Assembly (NCBI GenBank): GCA_018715295.1
Contig: DVLY01000033.1
Coordinates: 1 to 10,723, forward strand
Reading direction: 5' to 3'
From: Candidatus Merdimorpha stercoravium
GTDB lineage: Bacteria > Bacteroidota > Bacteroidia > Flavobacteriales > UBA1820
DNA length: 10,723 nt
The notes below the pieces were generated by a model. The model had not been told where the DNA came from. It ran no database searches and saw nothing but the letters and a program-made list of their open reading frames with translations. Made by a program: the position numbers and the translations under genes. Positions 1 to 6,945 of the stretch are shown one piece after another (the first letter of the stretch is position 1; each line of letters starts with the position of its first letter).

Positions 1-5
1 GTGCA

Positions 6-58
6 TGCGTGCGGGCAAGCGGTGGCGGCCGCAGGCCGCCACCGCTTGCCCGCACGCA
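6..58. repeat. 25-bp perfect inverted repeat (long G+C-rich hairpin)
   Basis: Bases 6-30 are the exact reverse complement of bases 34-58, leaving a 3-base loop (GCA, 31-33). The stem is very G+C-rich. No T-run follows it on the + strand (the next bases are AAAGCCCAG), and only five bases remain on the other side, so a classical U-tract cannot be tested on the - strand. It lies 53 bases before the start of the first gene. The likeliest role is the terminator or 3'-end stabilising hairpin of an unseen upstream gene, in either direction. A dispersed palindromic repeat is the other possibility. The structure is certain; the role is not. Confidence 0.85.
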
Positions 59-110
59 AAGCCCAGTTCAAAAGTCGCCTTTGGCACAAAAGCATCGCAA
101 CACGGAAAAA

Positions 111-1421
111 ATGGAAATATTCATCATTCTCGGACTCATCTTGCTCAACGGCGTATTTTCCATGTCGGAGATCGCCATCATCTCTTCGCGGCGCGCCCGT
201 CTGGAGATCGATGCCAAGAACGGCAGCAAACCGGCCCGCACGGCCTTGCGTCTGGCGGAAAACCCCGACCGCTTTCTCTCGACCATCCAGATCGGCATCA
301 CCCTGATCGGCATCCTGACGGGACTTTTCTCCGGTGAGATGCTCGCCGGATACGTGGCCGTGTGGATTGCCCGCATCGAACCATTGGCCCCGTACAGCCT
401 CGGGATCGCCCAGACCCTTATCGTCATCCTGGTAACCTACCTCACCTTGATCTTCGGCGAACTGGTGCCCAAACGCATCGGGCTCAGCGTGTCGGAGAGT
501 GCCGCCAAACTCATCGCTCCGGTGATGGATCTCCTCTCGCGGGTCGCTTCGCCGTTCGTATGGGTGCTCTCGGCCAGTACTTCGGCCGTATCGCGGATGC
601 TGGGGCTGCGGGATCGCAAGGACGATGTGGTTACCGAGGAGGAAGTAAAAGCTGTCGTGGCCCAAAGTGCCCAAGGCGGGCAGATCGACCCGGTGGAGCA
701 CGAGATCGTCGAACGCGTGTTTTCGCTGGGCGACATGGACATCGCTTCCATCATGACCCACCGCAGCGACATCGTATGGCTGGATATTCGCCGGGATGCG
801 CAGTACCTGCGCGAACTGGTACGCACCCATGTGTACAACGTCTATCCGGTGTGCAACGGCTCGCTCGATGAGATCGTGGGGGTAATCCACCTCAAGGACC
901 TGTTTGCCCATGCGTCCGATCCGGAATTCCAACTCGAAAAGATCATGCGCCCGGCGGAATACCTGCCGGAGAACATGAGCGTCTACCGGGCGATGGATAC
1001 CCTGAAGACCTCGAAGCTCAAGTGCAGGATCGTCATCGACGAATTCGGCAGCGTGGAAGGCATCGTTACCCTCAAGGACGTGGTGAAAGGACTGCTGGGC
1101 GGCATGCCCCAGGAGGACGGCGAACAGCCGATCGTCCGCCGGGAAGACGGTTCGCTGCTGGTGGACGGGCAGTGCCCGTTTTACGAACTGCTCGATGCGC
1201 TCGGGATGGAAGACTTGTTTTCCCGGCACAATTACAAGACGATCAGCGGCCTGATCCTGGCCGTGCTCCAGCATGTTCCCAAGACGGGCGAACGTTTCCT
1301 CTGGCAGGGACTGGAGATGGAAGTAGTCGACATGGACGGTGCGCGGATCGACAAAGTGCTGGTTACCCGCCGGGACGACGGCTCCGAAGGAAATCCCGGA
1401 GAAGAAAAACAGGACGATTGA
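111..1421 (+). CDS. CNNM/CorC-family membrane protein (hemolysin-family, DUF21-CBS-CorC_HlyC)
   Basis: A 436-residue inner-membrane protein with the standard three-part plan of the family. Residues 1-165 form the DUF21/CNNM membrane domain: an N-terminal hydrophobic helix, the SEIAIISSRRARLE stretch at 19-32, hydrophobic helices near 57-85 and 98-116, and GELVPKR at 116-122. Residues about 210-330 form a CBS pair (SIMTHRSD at 213-220; the second CBS includes VIDEFGSVEGIVTLKDVV, 308-325). Residues about 337-420 are the CorC_HlyC domain. Relatives export or tolerate Mg2+/Co2+ (CorC, CNNM, MpfA); 'hemolysin' is a historic name and toxin activity is not implied. ATG 111 is chosen because the membrane helix starts there; the frame is open back to base 9, but that extension is Arg/Pro-rich and runs into the palindrome. 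gpmA follows after 58 bases with no terminator, so the two are probably co-transcribed. The exact ion is unknown. Confidence 0.93.
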   Translation: MEIFIILGLILLNGVFSMSEIAIISSRRARLEIDAKNGSKPARTALRLAENPDRFLSTIQIGITLIGILTGLFSGEMLAGYVAVWIARIEPLAPYSLGIAQTLIVILVTYLTLIFGELVPKRIGLSVSESAAKLIAPVMDLLSRVASPFVWVLSASTSAVSRMLGLRDRKDDVVTEEEVKAVVAQSAQGGQIDPVEHEIVERVFSLGDMDIASIMTHRSDIVWLDIRRDAQYLRELVRTHVYNVYPVCNGSLDEIVGVIHLKDLFAHASDPEFQLEKIMRPAEYLPENMSVYRAMDTLKTSKLKCRIVIDEFGSVEGIVTLKDVVKGLLGGMPQEDGEQPIVRREDGSLLVDGQCPFYELLDALGMEDLFSRHNYKTISGLILAVLQHVPKTGERFLWQGLEMEVVDMDGARIDKVLVTRRDDGSEGNPGEEKQDD

Positions 1422-1479
1422 CCGGCCGAGGGGCGGATAAACAGAAAAGAAACGACAAAAACCTGACAACGAATATCGT

Positions 1480-2226
1480 ATGAAAAAGATTGTACTGCTG
1501 CGCCATGGCGAGAGTGCCTGGAACAGGGAAAACCGTTTTACCGGTTGGACGGATGTGGACTTGACGGAAAAGGGCATCGAGGAAGCCCGCCGTGCCGGCG
1601 ATCTGCTGAAAAAGGAAGGCTTTGTCTTCGAGAAAGCCTTCACCTCGTACCTCAAACGGGCTGTCAAGACGTTGAACTGCGTGTTGGACCGGATGGATCA
1701 GGACTGGATTCCGGTCGAGAAGTCCTGGCGTTTGAACGAAAAGCACTACGGCCAGCTTCAGGGCCTGAACAAGGCTGAAACGGCGGCCCAGTACGGCGAC
1801 CAGCAGGTGCTCATCTGGCGGCGGAGCTACGACGTGGCACCCTTGCCGCTCTCGGAGGACGATCCGCGCAACCCGCGGCACGACCCCCGTTACCGCCAGG
1901 TGCCGGATGCCGAATTGCCCCGCACCGAGTCGCTCAAGGACACCATCGAGCGCATCATGCCGTATTGGCACTGCGTGATATTCCCCACACTCGCGGTCGC
2001 CGACCAGATCATCGTCGCGGCGCACGGCAACAGTTTGCGCGGGATCATCAAGCACCTCAAGGGAATCTCCGACCAGGACATCGTCGGCCTGAACCTGCCT
2101 ACCGCCGTGCCGTACGTCTTCGAATTCGACGACGACCTCCGTCTTCAGAAGGACTATTTCCTGGGAGACCCCGAGGAGATCAAACGCCTGATGGAAGCGG
2201 TGGCCAACCAAGGGAAAAAGAAGTAA
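1480..2226 (+). CDS. gpmA: 2,3-bisphosphoglycerate-dependent phosphoglycerate mutase
   Basis: A cytosolic glycolytic enzyme that interconverts 3-phosphoglycerate and 2-phosphoglycerate through a phosphohistidine. The 248 residues match the usual 247-250 of the cofactor-dependent family. RHGESAWN at 8-15 carries the phosphoryl-accepting His9. Arg60 (SYLKRA), Glu87 (RLNEKHYGQLQG) and His182 (AAHGNSLR) complete the active site at a constant offset of two from the E. coli enzyme (His11, Arg62, Glu89, His184). The WRRSYD stretch (113-118) and NLPT (205-208) are also family-typical, although the usual Gly after NLPT is Ala209. The start is unambiguous because the first beta strand (KKIVLLRHG) begins at the ATG. 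There is no Shine-Dalgarno sequence. The amidohydrolase gene begins 21 bases after the stop, so the pair is almost certainly co-transcribed. Confidence 0.97.
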   Translation: MKKIVLLRHGESAWNRENRFTGWTDVDLTEKGIEEARRAGDLLKKEGFVFEKAFTSYLKRAVKTLNCVLDRMDQDWIPVEKSWRLNEKHYGQLQGLNKAETAAQYGDQQVLIWRRSYDVAPLPLSEDDPRNPRHDPRYRQVPDAELPRTESLKDTIERIMPYWHCVIFPTLAVADQIIVAAHGNSLRGIIKHLKGISDQDIVGLNLPTAVPYVFEFDDDLRLQKDYFLGDPEEIKRLMEAVANQGKKK

Positions 2227-2247
2227 AAAGTTTTACGGTATCTTGAG

Positions 2248-3228
2248 ATGGAAAACATCAAGGTGGCTTCGGTCCAGTTCGAAGCGCGCGACAACGACAA
2301 AGCCTACAACCTGTCGGTCATCCGCCGCATGTGCGCCTCGGCCGGGAAAGCCGGGGCGGACGTGGTGGCTTTCCACGAGTGTTCGGTTTGCGGGTATACT
2401 TTTGCCAAGGACTTGACCCGCGACCAGCTTGCCCGGATCGCGGAACCCATCCCCGACGGTCCTTCCACGCAGGAACTGATCCGGATAGCCCGCGAAACGG
2501 GGGTGGCTTTGCTGGCCGGATTCTTCGAACGGGGGGACGACGGCCGCCTGTACAAGGCGCATATCTGTGTGGATGGCACGGGACTGAAGGCAAAATACCG
2601 CAAGCTGCATCCGTTTATCCATCCGGCGCTCACCCCGGGCGACCGGTATGTGGTGTTCGATCTGAAGGGCTGGAAATGCGGCATTCTCGTATGTTACGAC
2701 AACAATATCTTTGAAAATGTCCGGGCCTCCAAGCTGCTGGGGGCGCAGGTCATCTTCATGCCGCACGTAACCATGTGTACGCCTTCGCCGCGGCCGGGGG
2801 CCGGGTACGTCGATCCGGAATTGTGGCGGAAGAGGGAAACCGACCCCACTTCGCTCCGGATGGAGTTCGATGGGCTCAAGGGACGAGCCTGGCTGATGAA
2901 ATGGCTCCCTTCGCGCGCTTATGACAATGCGGTGTATGTCGTCTTTTCCAATCCGATAGGGATGGATTACCACGAAGTGAAGAACGGCTGTTCGATGATC
3001 CTGGACCCATTCGGGGACGTGGTGGCCGAGTGCCGGGCCCTGGGCGACGATTTTTGCCTGGCTACGCTTACGGAAGACAAGATAGAACGCGCCGGAGGGA
3101 CCCGTTACCTTCGGGCGCGCCGGCCGGACTTGTACCGGGAGATCGTCGGAATGGCGCATACTCCGGTGCAGAAAGTAGCGTGGAAAGACGGTGTGCTCCC
3201 CCGGGACGAAGAATCCTCCCGCGGGTAA
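2248..3228 (+). CDS. nitrilase-superfamily carbon-nitrogen hydrolase, substrate unknown
   Basis: A 326-residue cytosolic C-N hydrolase, probably an amidase or carbamoyl-hydrolase rather than a true nitrilase. The core triad is visible: Glu44 (AFHECS), Lys119 (KYRKLHPF) and nucleophile Cys149 (GILVCYDNN). The second conserved glutamate of the superfamily, normally just before the F/L-x-PG motif, is absent; the region reads FIHPALTPGD (123-132) with no Glu between Lys119 and Cys149. After the nucleophile there is a long segment (about 175-225) with a Met/Cys/Pro-rich start (PHVTMCTPSP) and basic/acidic stretches, longer than in typical omega-amidases. NGCSMILDPFGDVVAEC (246-262) is the usual C-terminal core strand pair. 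Candidate roles by family are N-carbamoyl-amine hydrolysis, beta-ureidopropionase-like or deaminated-glutathione amidase-like metabolite repair. The neighbour gpmA does not settle this. A strong terminator follows. Confidence 0.9.
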   Translation: MENIKVASVQFEARDNDKAYNLSVIRRMCASAGKAGADVVAFHECSVCGYTFAKDLTRDQLARIAEPIPDGPSTQELIRIARETGVALLAGFFERGDDGRLYKAHICVDGTGLKAKYRKLHPFIHPALTPGDRYVVFDLKGWKCGILVCYDNNIFENVRASKLLGAQVIFMPHVTMCTPSPRPGAGYVDPELWRKRETDPTSLRMEFDGLKGRAWLMKWLPSRAYDNAVYVVFSNPIGMDYHEVKNGCSMILDPFGDVVAECRALGDDFCLATLTEDKIERAGGTRYLRARRPDLYREIVGMAHTPVQKVAWKDGVLPRDEESSRG

Positions 3229-3264
3229 CTGTCCGGACGGGGCTGCCCTGTCCTGGAATCGATA

Positions 3265-3310
3265 AAGCCCGAAAAAGACCCTCGAAGGAGGGGCTTTTTC
3301 GGGCTTGTTT
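3265..3310. terminator. Rho-independent terminator, probably bidirectional, between the amidohydrolase gene and purB
   Basis: Bases 3265-3277 pair perfectly with 3294-3306 (13 bp: AAGCCCGAAAAAG with CTTTTTCGGGCTT). After one A-G mismatch, 3279-3283 pair with 3288-3292, closing a GAAG tetraloop. The right side runs into TTGTTTTATTT. The left side is A-rich (GATAAAG), which gives a short T-run when read leftward. It sits between two convergent genes, so it can end both transcripts. Confidence 0.9.
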
Positions 3311-3340
3311 TATTTCCCGGGCTATCCCGGTCGGTTGTGG

Positions 3341-4690
3341 TCAGTATCCGGTGTAGTTCAGGGGAGAGAAGCCCCGGAGTTCGTCTTTGACGTCCTCGGA
3401 AACATCGAGGGTGTCGATAAATTCCCGGATGCTTTCCTTGGTGATCTTGGCATTGGTCCGCGTGAGGGCTTTGAGCGTCTCGTACGGGTTGGGGTAGCCT
3501 TCGCGCCGCAGTACGGTCTGGATGGCTTCGGCCACTACCGCCCAGTTGTTGTCCAGGTCGGCAATGATCTTTTCCCGGTGGACGATCAGTTTGTTGAGGC
3601 CCTTGAGCGTCGAGCGGATCGCCAGCAGGGAATGTCCCAGCGGAACGCCGATGTTGCGCAGTACGGTGGAGTCGGTCAGGTCGCGCTGCATCCGCGAGAT
3701 GGGCAGTTTCCCGGCCAGGTGCACCCACAGGGCATTGGCCACCCCGAGGTTGCCTTCCGAATTTTCGAAGTCGATGGGGTTTACCTTGTGCGGCATGGCG
3801 CTCGAACCCACTTCGCCGGCTTTTATCTGCTGGTGGAAGTATTCCATCGAGATGTAGGTCCACATGTCCCGGTCCAGGTCGATCAGGATGTTGTTGATGC
3901 GTTTGATGTTGTCGCACAGGGCGGCGCACAGGTCGTAATGTTCTATCTGCGTGGTGGGGTACGAACGTTTCAGCCCCAGGGTGCCTTCGACGAAGTCCCG
4001 CGCGAAAGCATTCCAGTCCACGGCCGGGAAAGCGGCTTTGTGGGCGTTGAAGTTGCCCGTCGCCCCGCCGAACTTGGCTCCGTAAGGCAGTTTTTCCAGC
4101 ATCTCCACCTGGACGTGCAGGCGCTGGGAGAATACCCGGATCTCTTTCCCCAGCCGGGTGGGCGAAGCCGGTTGTCCGTGCGTATGTGCCAGCATCGGGA
4201 TGTCGTCCCACTCCGAGGCCCGTTCTTCCAGCCGTTCGATCAGTCCGTGGAGTTCCGGCAGGTAGACTTCGGCCACGGCCTGCTTGAGGGACAGGGGAAC
4301 GGCCGTGTTGTTGATGTCCTGCGAGGTAAGGCCGAAATGGATGAATTCCTTGTAGCGCTCCAGCCCCAGGCGGGTGAACTGTTCCTTGAGGAAGTATTCG
4401 ACCGCTTTCACATCGTGGTTGGTCGTCTTTTCGATGTCCTTGATCCGTTGGGCGTCCTGGAGGGAAAAGTCGGTGTAGAGGCGGCGCAGATCGGCAAACG
4501 CGCTTTGCGGTACGCCGTCCAGTTGGGGCAGTTGCGCACCCAGACCGCACAGGGCGATGAAGTATTCCACTTCCACCTGAACGCGGTAGCGTATCAGGCC
4601 GTATTCGGAAAAGTACGGGGCCAGCGTTTCGCCGGTGGTGCGGTAGCGCCCGTCCAGGGGACAGAGCGCGGTGAGGGGGGAGAGTTCCAT
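3341..4690 (-). CDS. purB: Adenylosuccinate lyase
   Basis: A 449-residue cytosolic lyase that acts twice in purine synthesis, splitting fumarate from SAICAR and from adenylosuccinate. The fumarase/aspartase-superfamily signature SSAMPHKVNPIDFENSEGN is at 296-314; Ser296 on this mobile loop is the likely catalytic base (Ser295 in E. coli). THGQPASPTRLGKE at 170-183 supplies His171, the catalytic His position. TSQDINNT (122-129) and KTTNHDVKAVEY (88-99) are the other substrate-binding conserved regions. The length and N-terminus (LTALCPLDGRY) are of the E. coli-like form rather than the shorter B. subtilis-like form. ATG 4690 is chosen because family homology starts at once. The frame is open 88 codons further upstream, but that part is low-complexity leader and would erase the promoter. 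A Bacteroidota promoter lies about 37-67 bases upstream. Single-gene transcript, divergent from rpsA. Confidence 0.97.
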   Translation of the reverse strand: MELSPLTALCPLDGRYRTTGETLAPYFSEYGLIRYRVQVEVEYFIALCGLGAQLPQLDGVPQSAFADLRRLYTDFSLQDAQRIKDIEKTTNHDVKAVEYFLKEQFTRLGLERYKEFIHFGLTSQDINNTAVPLSLKQAVAEVYLPELHGLIERLEERASEWDDIPMLAHTHGQPASPTRLGKEIRVFSQRLHVQVEMLEKLPYGAKFGGATGNFNAHKAAFPAVDWNAFARDFVEGTLGLKRSYPTTQIEHYDLCAALCDNIKRINNILIDLDRDMWTYISMEYFHQQIKAGEVGSSAMPHKVNPIDFENSEGNLGVANALWVHLAGKLPISRMQRDLTDSTVLRNIGVPLGHSLLAIRSTLKGLNKLIVHREKIIADLDNNWAVVAEAIQTVLRREGYPNPYETLKALTRTNAKITKESIREFIDTLDVSEDVKDELRGFSPLNYTGY

Positions 4691-4726
4691 ATTTCTCGGT
4701 CTTTGTTTTTTTCGGTAATCGAGCGA

Positions 4727-4757
4727 CAAATTTACGCTCCGGCGGCCATATGTGCAA
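4727..4757 (-). promoter_or_regulatory. purB promoter (Bacteroidota -33/-7 type)
   Basis: Read leftward, the -7 element TAAATTTG (4734-4727) fits TAnnTTTG. TTG (4757-4755) lies 20 bases before it as the -33 element. Transcription would start near 4720, leaving a short leader of about 30 bases before the purB ATG at 4690. The match is by eye to the known Bacteroidota consensus. Confidence 0.7.
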
Positions 4758-4813
4758 TTTTTTTCGCTCTCCGGGCTTTGTCGGGGAAGAAAGACGAAAA
4801 AAAACGTAAAATA

Positions 4814-4844
4814 TTCGTGCAGAGGGAAAAAAATCGTATCTTTG
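4814..4844 (+). promoter_or_regulatory. rpsA promoter (Bacteroidota -33/-7 type)
   Basis: TTCG (4814-4817), one mismatch to the TTTG form of the -33 element, is followed by a 19-base spacer and TATCTTTG (4837-4844), a full match to the -7 consensus TAnnTTTG. Transcription would start around 4848-4853, about 140 bases before the rpsA start codon. The promoter is divergent from that of purB, whose -33 element is less than 60 bases away. Confidence 0.72.
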
Positions 4845-4845
4845 T

Positions 4846-4989
4846 CGCCTCTTTTGCGGCAGGGAGTCCGGAAGGCAAAAGAGGCGTTGTTAAAAGGTAA
4901 AACCCTTCCCGGGGCGTACCTGCGCGGATTCCGGACGGCGCCAAGGGAATACAAGTATTTTTTCAGGGGGCGTGCCCCCGCAGATTTTT
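4846..4989 (+). promoter_or_regulatory. structured 5' leader of rpsA
   Basis: This leader of about 140 bases lies between the predicted rpsA transcription start and its ATG, and holds no gene. Bases 4846-4857 (CGCCTCTTTTGC) are the exact reverse complement of 4875-4886, a 12-bp stem with a 17-base loop at or next to the transcript's 5' end. A second hairpin, GGGGG (4966-4970) with CCCCC (4975-4979) and loop CGTG, ends ten bases before the ATG, where it would affect ribosome access. S1 represses its own translation through the rpsA leader in E. coli, so autogenous control is a reasonable inference here. A protein-binding operator at the first inverted repeat is an alternative. The structures are seen; the function is inferred. 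Confidence 0.5.
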
Positions 4990-6762
4990 ATGTCAGAAGA
5001 AACGAAAAACGTACACCCGCTCGAGGATTTCGACTGGGATGCTTTCGAATCCGGAGCCGAAGTATCGAAAGCCGAGCATGACAAAATGCAGCAGCTCTAC
5101 ATCGACTCGCTGGGCGGTGTGAACGAACACGAAGTGGTCGAAGGTACGGTGGTGGCAAAGAATGACCGCGAGGTGATCGTGGACATCAATGCCAAATCCG
5201 AAGGCGTGATCTCGGCTTCCGAGTTCCGCTACAATCCGGCACTGGCCGTAGGCGACAAGGTGGAAGTCCTGGTGGACCGCCAGGAAAACAAGAACGGCCA
5301 GTTGGTGCTCTCGCACAAGAAGGCTCGCGCTATCAAGGCTTGGGACCGTGTGAACGCAGCGTACGAATCGGGCGAGATCGTCAACGGTTTCGTCAAATGC
5401 CGCACCAAGGGCGGTATGATCGTCGATGTGTTCGGCATCGAGGCCTTCCTGCCCGGCTCGCAGATCGACGTGAAACCGATCCGCGATTACGATCAGTTCG
5501 TGGAAAAGACCATGGAGTTCAAGATCGTCAAGATAAACAACGACTTCAAGAACGTGGTGATCTCCCACAAGGCGCTCATCGAGGCCGACCTCGAGGAGCA
5601 GAAGAAGGAGATCGTCTCCAAGCTCGAAAAGGGTCAGGTGCTCGAAGGAACGGTCAAGAACATCACCTCGTACGGCGTATTCGTCGATCTGGGCGGTGTA
5701 GACGGACTGATCCACATCACCGACCTGTCGTGGAGCCGTATCAACCACCCCTCGGAAGTGGTGCAGCTCGACCAGAAGATCAATGTGGTGATCCTGGATT
5801 TCGACGAGGACAAGACCCGCATCCAGCTCGGTCTCAAGCAGCTCCAGGCTCATCCTTGGGACGCCTTGAGCGAAACCTACAAGGTAGGCGACAAGGTGAA
5901 AGGAAAGGTAGTCGTGCTGGCCGATTACGGTGCATTCGTAGAAGTGATGCCCGGTGTGGAAGGCCTTATCCACGTGTCCGAAATGTCCTGGTCCACGCAC
6001 CTGCGCAGCGCACAGGATTTCGTCAAGGTGGGCGATGAGGTAGAGGCTGTCATCCTGACGCTGGACCGCGAGGAGCGCAAGATGTCTCTGGGCATGAAGC
6101 AGCTCACCCCCGATCCTTGGGCCAACATTGCGGAGAAATACCCCGTGGGCTCGCGCCAGACCGGTACGGTGCGCAACTTCACCAACTTCGGCGTATTCGT
6201 CGAACTGGAGGAAGGCATCGACGGACTGGTGTACATCTCCGACCTCTCCTGGACCAAGAAGATCAAACATCCTTCCGAATTCTGCAAGATCGGCGACAAG
6301 ATGGACGTTGTCGTGCTGGAGCTCGATACCGAAGCACGCCGCCTGTCCCTGGGCCACAAACAGACCACCGAGAATCCTTGGGATGTCTATGAGAAGACCT
6401 TTGCCGTAGGCTCGCTGCACAAGGGCGTGGTCCGCGAGGTGTTCGAGAAGGGCGCCACGGTAGGCTTCGAAGGCAACGAAGGCCTGGAAGCATTCTGCCC
6501 GCCGCGCCATCTGGTCAAGGAAGACGGTTCGACCCTTGTCAAAGGCGAGGAAGCCGAGTTCAAGGTGATCGAATTCAACAAGGAGTTCAAACGCATCGTC
6601 GTATCGCACACCGCTACGTTCAAGGCCGAGGAAGAACGCCCCGCCCGCGAATCCAAGAAGGCTGCGTCGGCTCCCGTAGAACAAGCTCCCGAGATCAAGT
6701 CCACCCTGGGCGATCTCGATGCGCTGGTCGAACTCAAGAAGAAGATGGAAGAGGGCAAGTAA
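4990..6762 (+). CDS. rpsA: 30S ribosomal protein S1, six S1 domains
   Basis: A 590-residue RNA-binding ribosomal protein that delivers and unfolds mRNA on the 30S subunit. Six S1/OB-fold repeats are visible at roughly 47-111, 128-194, 214-285, 300-371, 385-458 and 474-543. Repeats 3-5 are the most regular, with G-x-V-x-x-ITSYGVFVDL-type and IHITDLSW-type strands. Repeats 1, 2 and 6 are more diverged, as in Gram-negative S1. An acidic N-terminal extension (about residues 1-45) and a charged tail (545-590, ending ELKKKMEEGK) flank the repeats. E. coli S1 has 557 residues, so this one is slightly longer. ATG 4990 is preferred over an in-frame GTG at 4972, because that GTG lies inside the leader hairpin and adds only MPPQIF. 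No Shine-Dalgarno sequence precedes it. In this phylum initiation does not depend on anti-SD pairing, so S1 is expected to matter much. It has its own promoter and terminator. Confidence 0.97.
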   Translation: MSEETKNVHPLEDFDWDAFESGAEVSKAEHDKMQQLYIDSLGGVNEHEVVEGTVVAKNDREVIVDINAKSEGVISASEFRYNPALAVGDKVEVLVDRQENKNGQLVLSHKKARAIKAWDRVNAAYESGEIVNGFVKCRTKGGMIVDVFGIEAFLPGSQIDVKPIRDYDQFVEKTMEFKIVKINNDFKNVVISHKALIEADLEEQKKEIVSKLEKGQVLEGTVKNITSYGVFVDLGGVDGLIHITDLSWSRINHPSEVVQLDQKINVVILDFDEDKTRIQLGLKQLQAHPWDALSETYKVGDKVKGKVVVLADYGAFVEVMPGVEGLIHVSEMSWSTHLRSAQDFVKVGDEVEAVILTLDREERKMSLGMKQLTPDPWANIAEKYPVGSRQTGTVRNFTNFGVFVELEEGIDGLVYISDLSWTKKIKHPSEFCKIGDKMDVVVLELDTEARRLSLGHKQTTENPWDVYEKTFAVGSLHKGVVREVFEKGATVGFEGNEGLEAFCPPRHLVKEDGSTLVKGEEAEFKVIEFNKEFKRIVVSHTATFKAEEERPARESKKAASAPVEQAPEIKSTLGDLDALVELKKKMEEGK

Positions 6763-6789
6763 TCCCCCTCTTTCTCCGATAAAACCGGT

Positions 6790-6825
6790 ACGCCCGGCCT
6801 GGAAGCTCCAGGCCGGGCGTTTTTT
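6790..6825 (+). terminator. Rho-independent terminator of rpsA
   Basis: Bases 6790-6802 (ACGCCCGGCCTGG) pair perfectly with 6808-6820 over a 5-base loop (AAGCT), followed by a T-run to 6825. It lies 27 bases after the rpsA stop. Read leftward it could also stop the convergent HMG-CoA reductase transcript, but the T-run on that side is weak (TACCGGTTTTA). The remaining 120 bases up to the reductase stop codon show no gene or other structure I can support. Confidence 0.93.
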
Positions 6826-6945
6826 GTGTGTGCAGAACGGGAGAGGGGAGCGGGCACGTCCGTTGCTCCCGCCGTGAACGGCTCGGGGCGGAAGGGGATG
6901 GATCGGAGTTGCTGCGGAGCGACGGGACAGGGGCGAGGATAGGGG

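Noticed and set aside
9..110. N-terminal extension of the CNNM/CorC protein from GTG 9
   Set aside because: The extension is Arg/Pro-rich, encoded partly by the palindrome, and the membrane domain starts exactly at ATG 111.
4691..4954. Upstream extension of purB by 88 codons
   Set aside because: Family homology starts at MELSPLTALCPLDGRY; the extension overlaps both divergent promoters.
4972..4989. GTG start for rpsA six codons upstream
   Set aside because: It lies within the loop and stem of the leader hairpin and adds residues not seen in S1 proteins; ATG 4990 is the natural start.
4993..6684. Long open frame antisense to rpsA (over 550 codons)
   Set aside because: It mirrors the codon pattern of rpsA, its translation has no recognisable domain and is His/Asp/Leu-biased, and the six S1 domains on the + strand explain the sequence. 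Similar mirror frames lie over purB (3305-4900), the HMG-CoA reductase (6994-8235) and the ribonuclease (9366-10712).
6826..6945. Possible gene or RNA between the rpsA terminator and the reductase stop
   Set aside because: There is only 120 bases of G+C-rich sequence with no coding pattern, promoter or strong structure.
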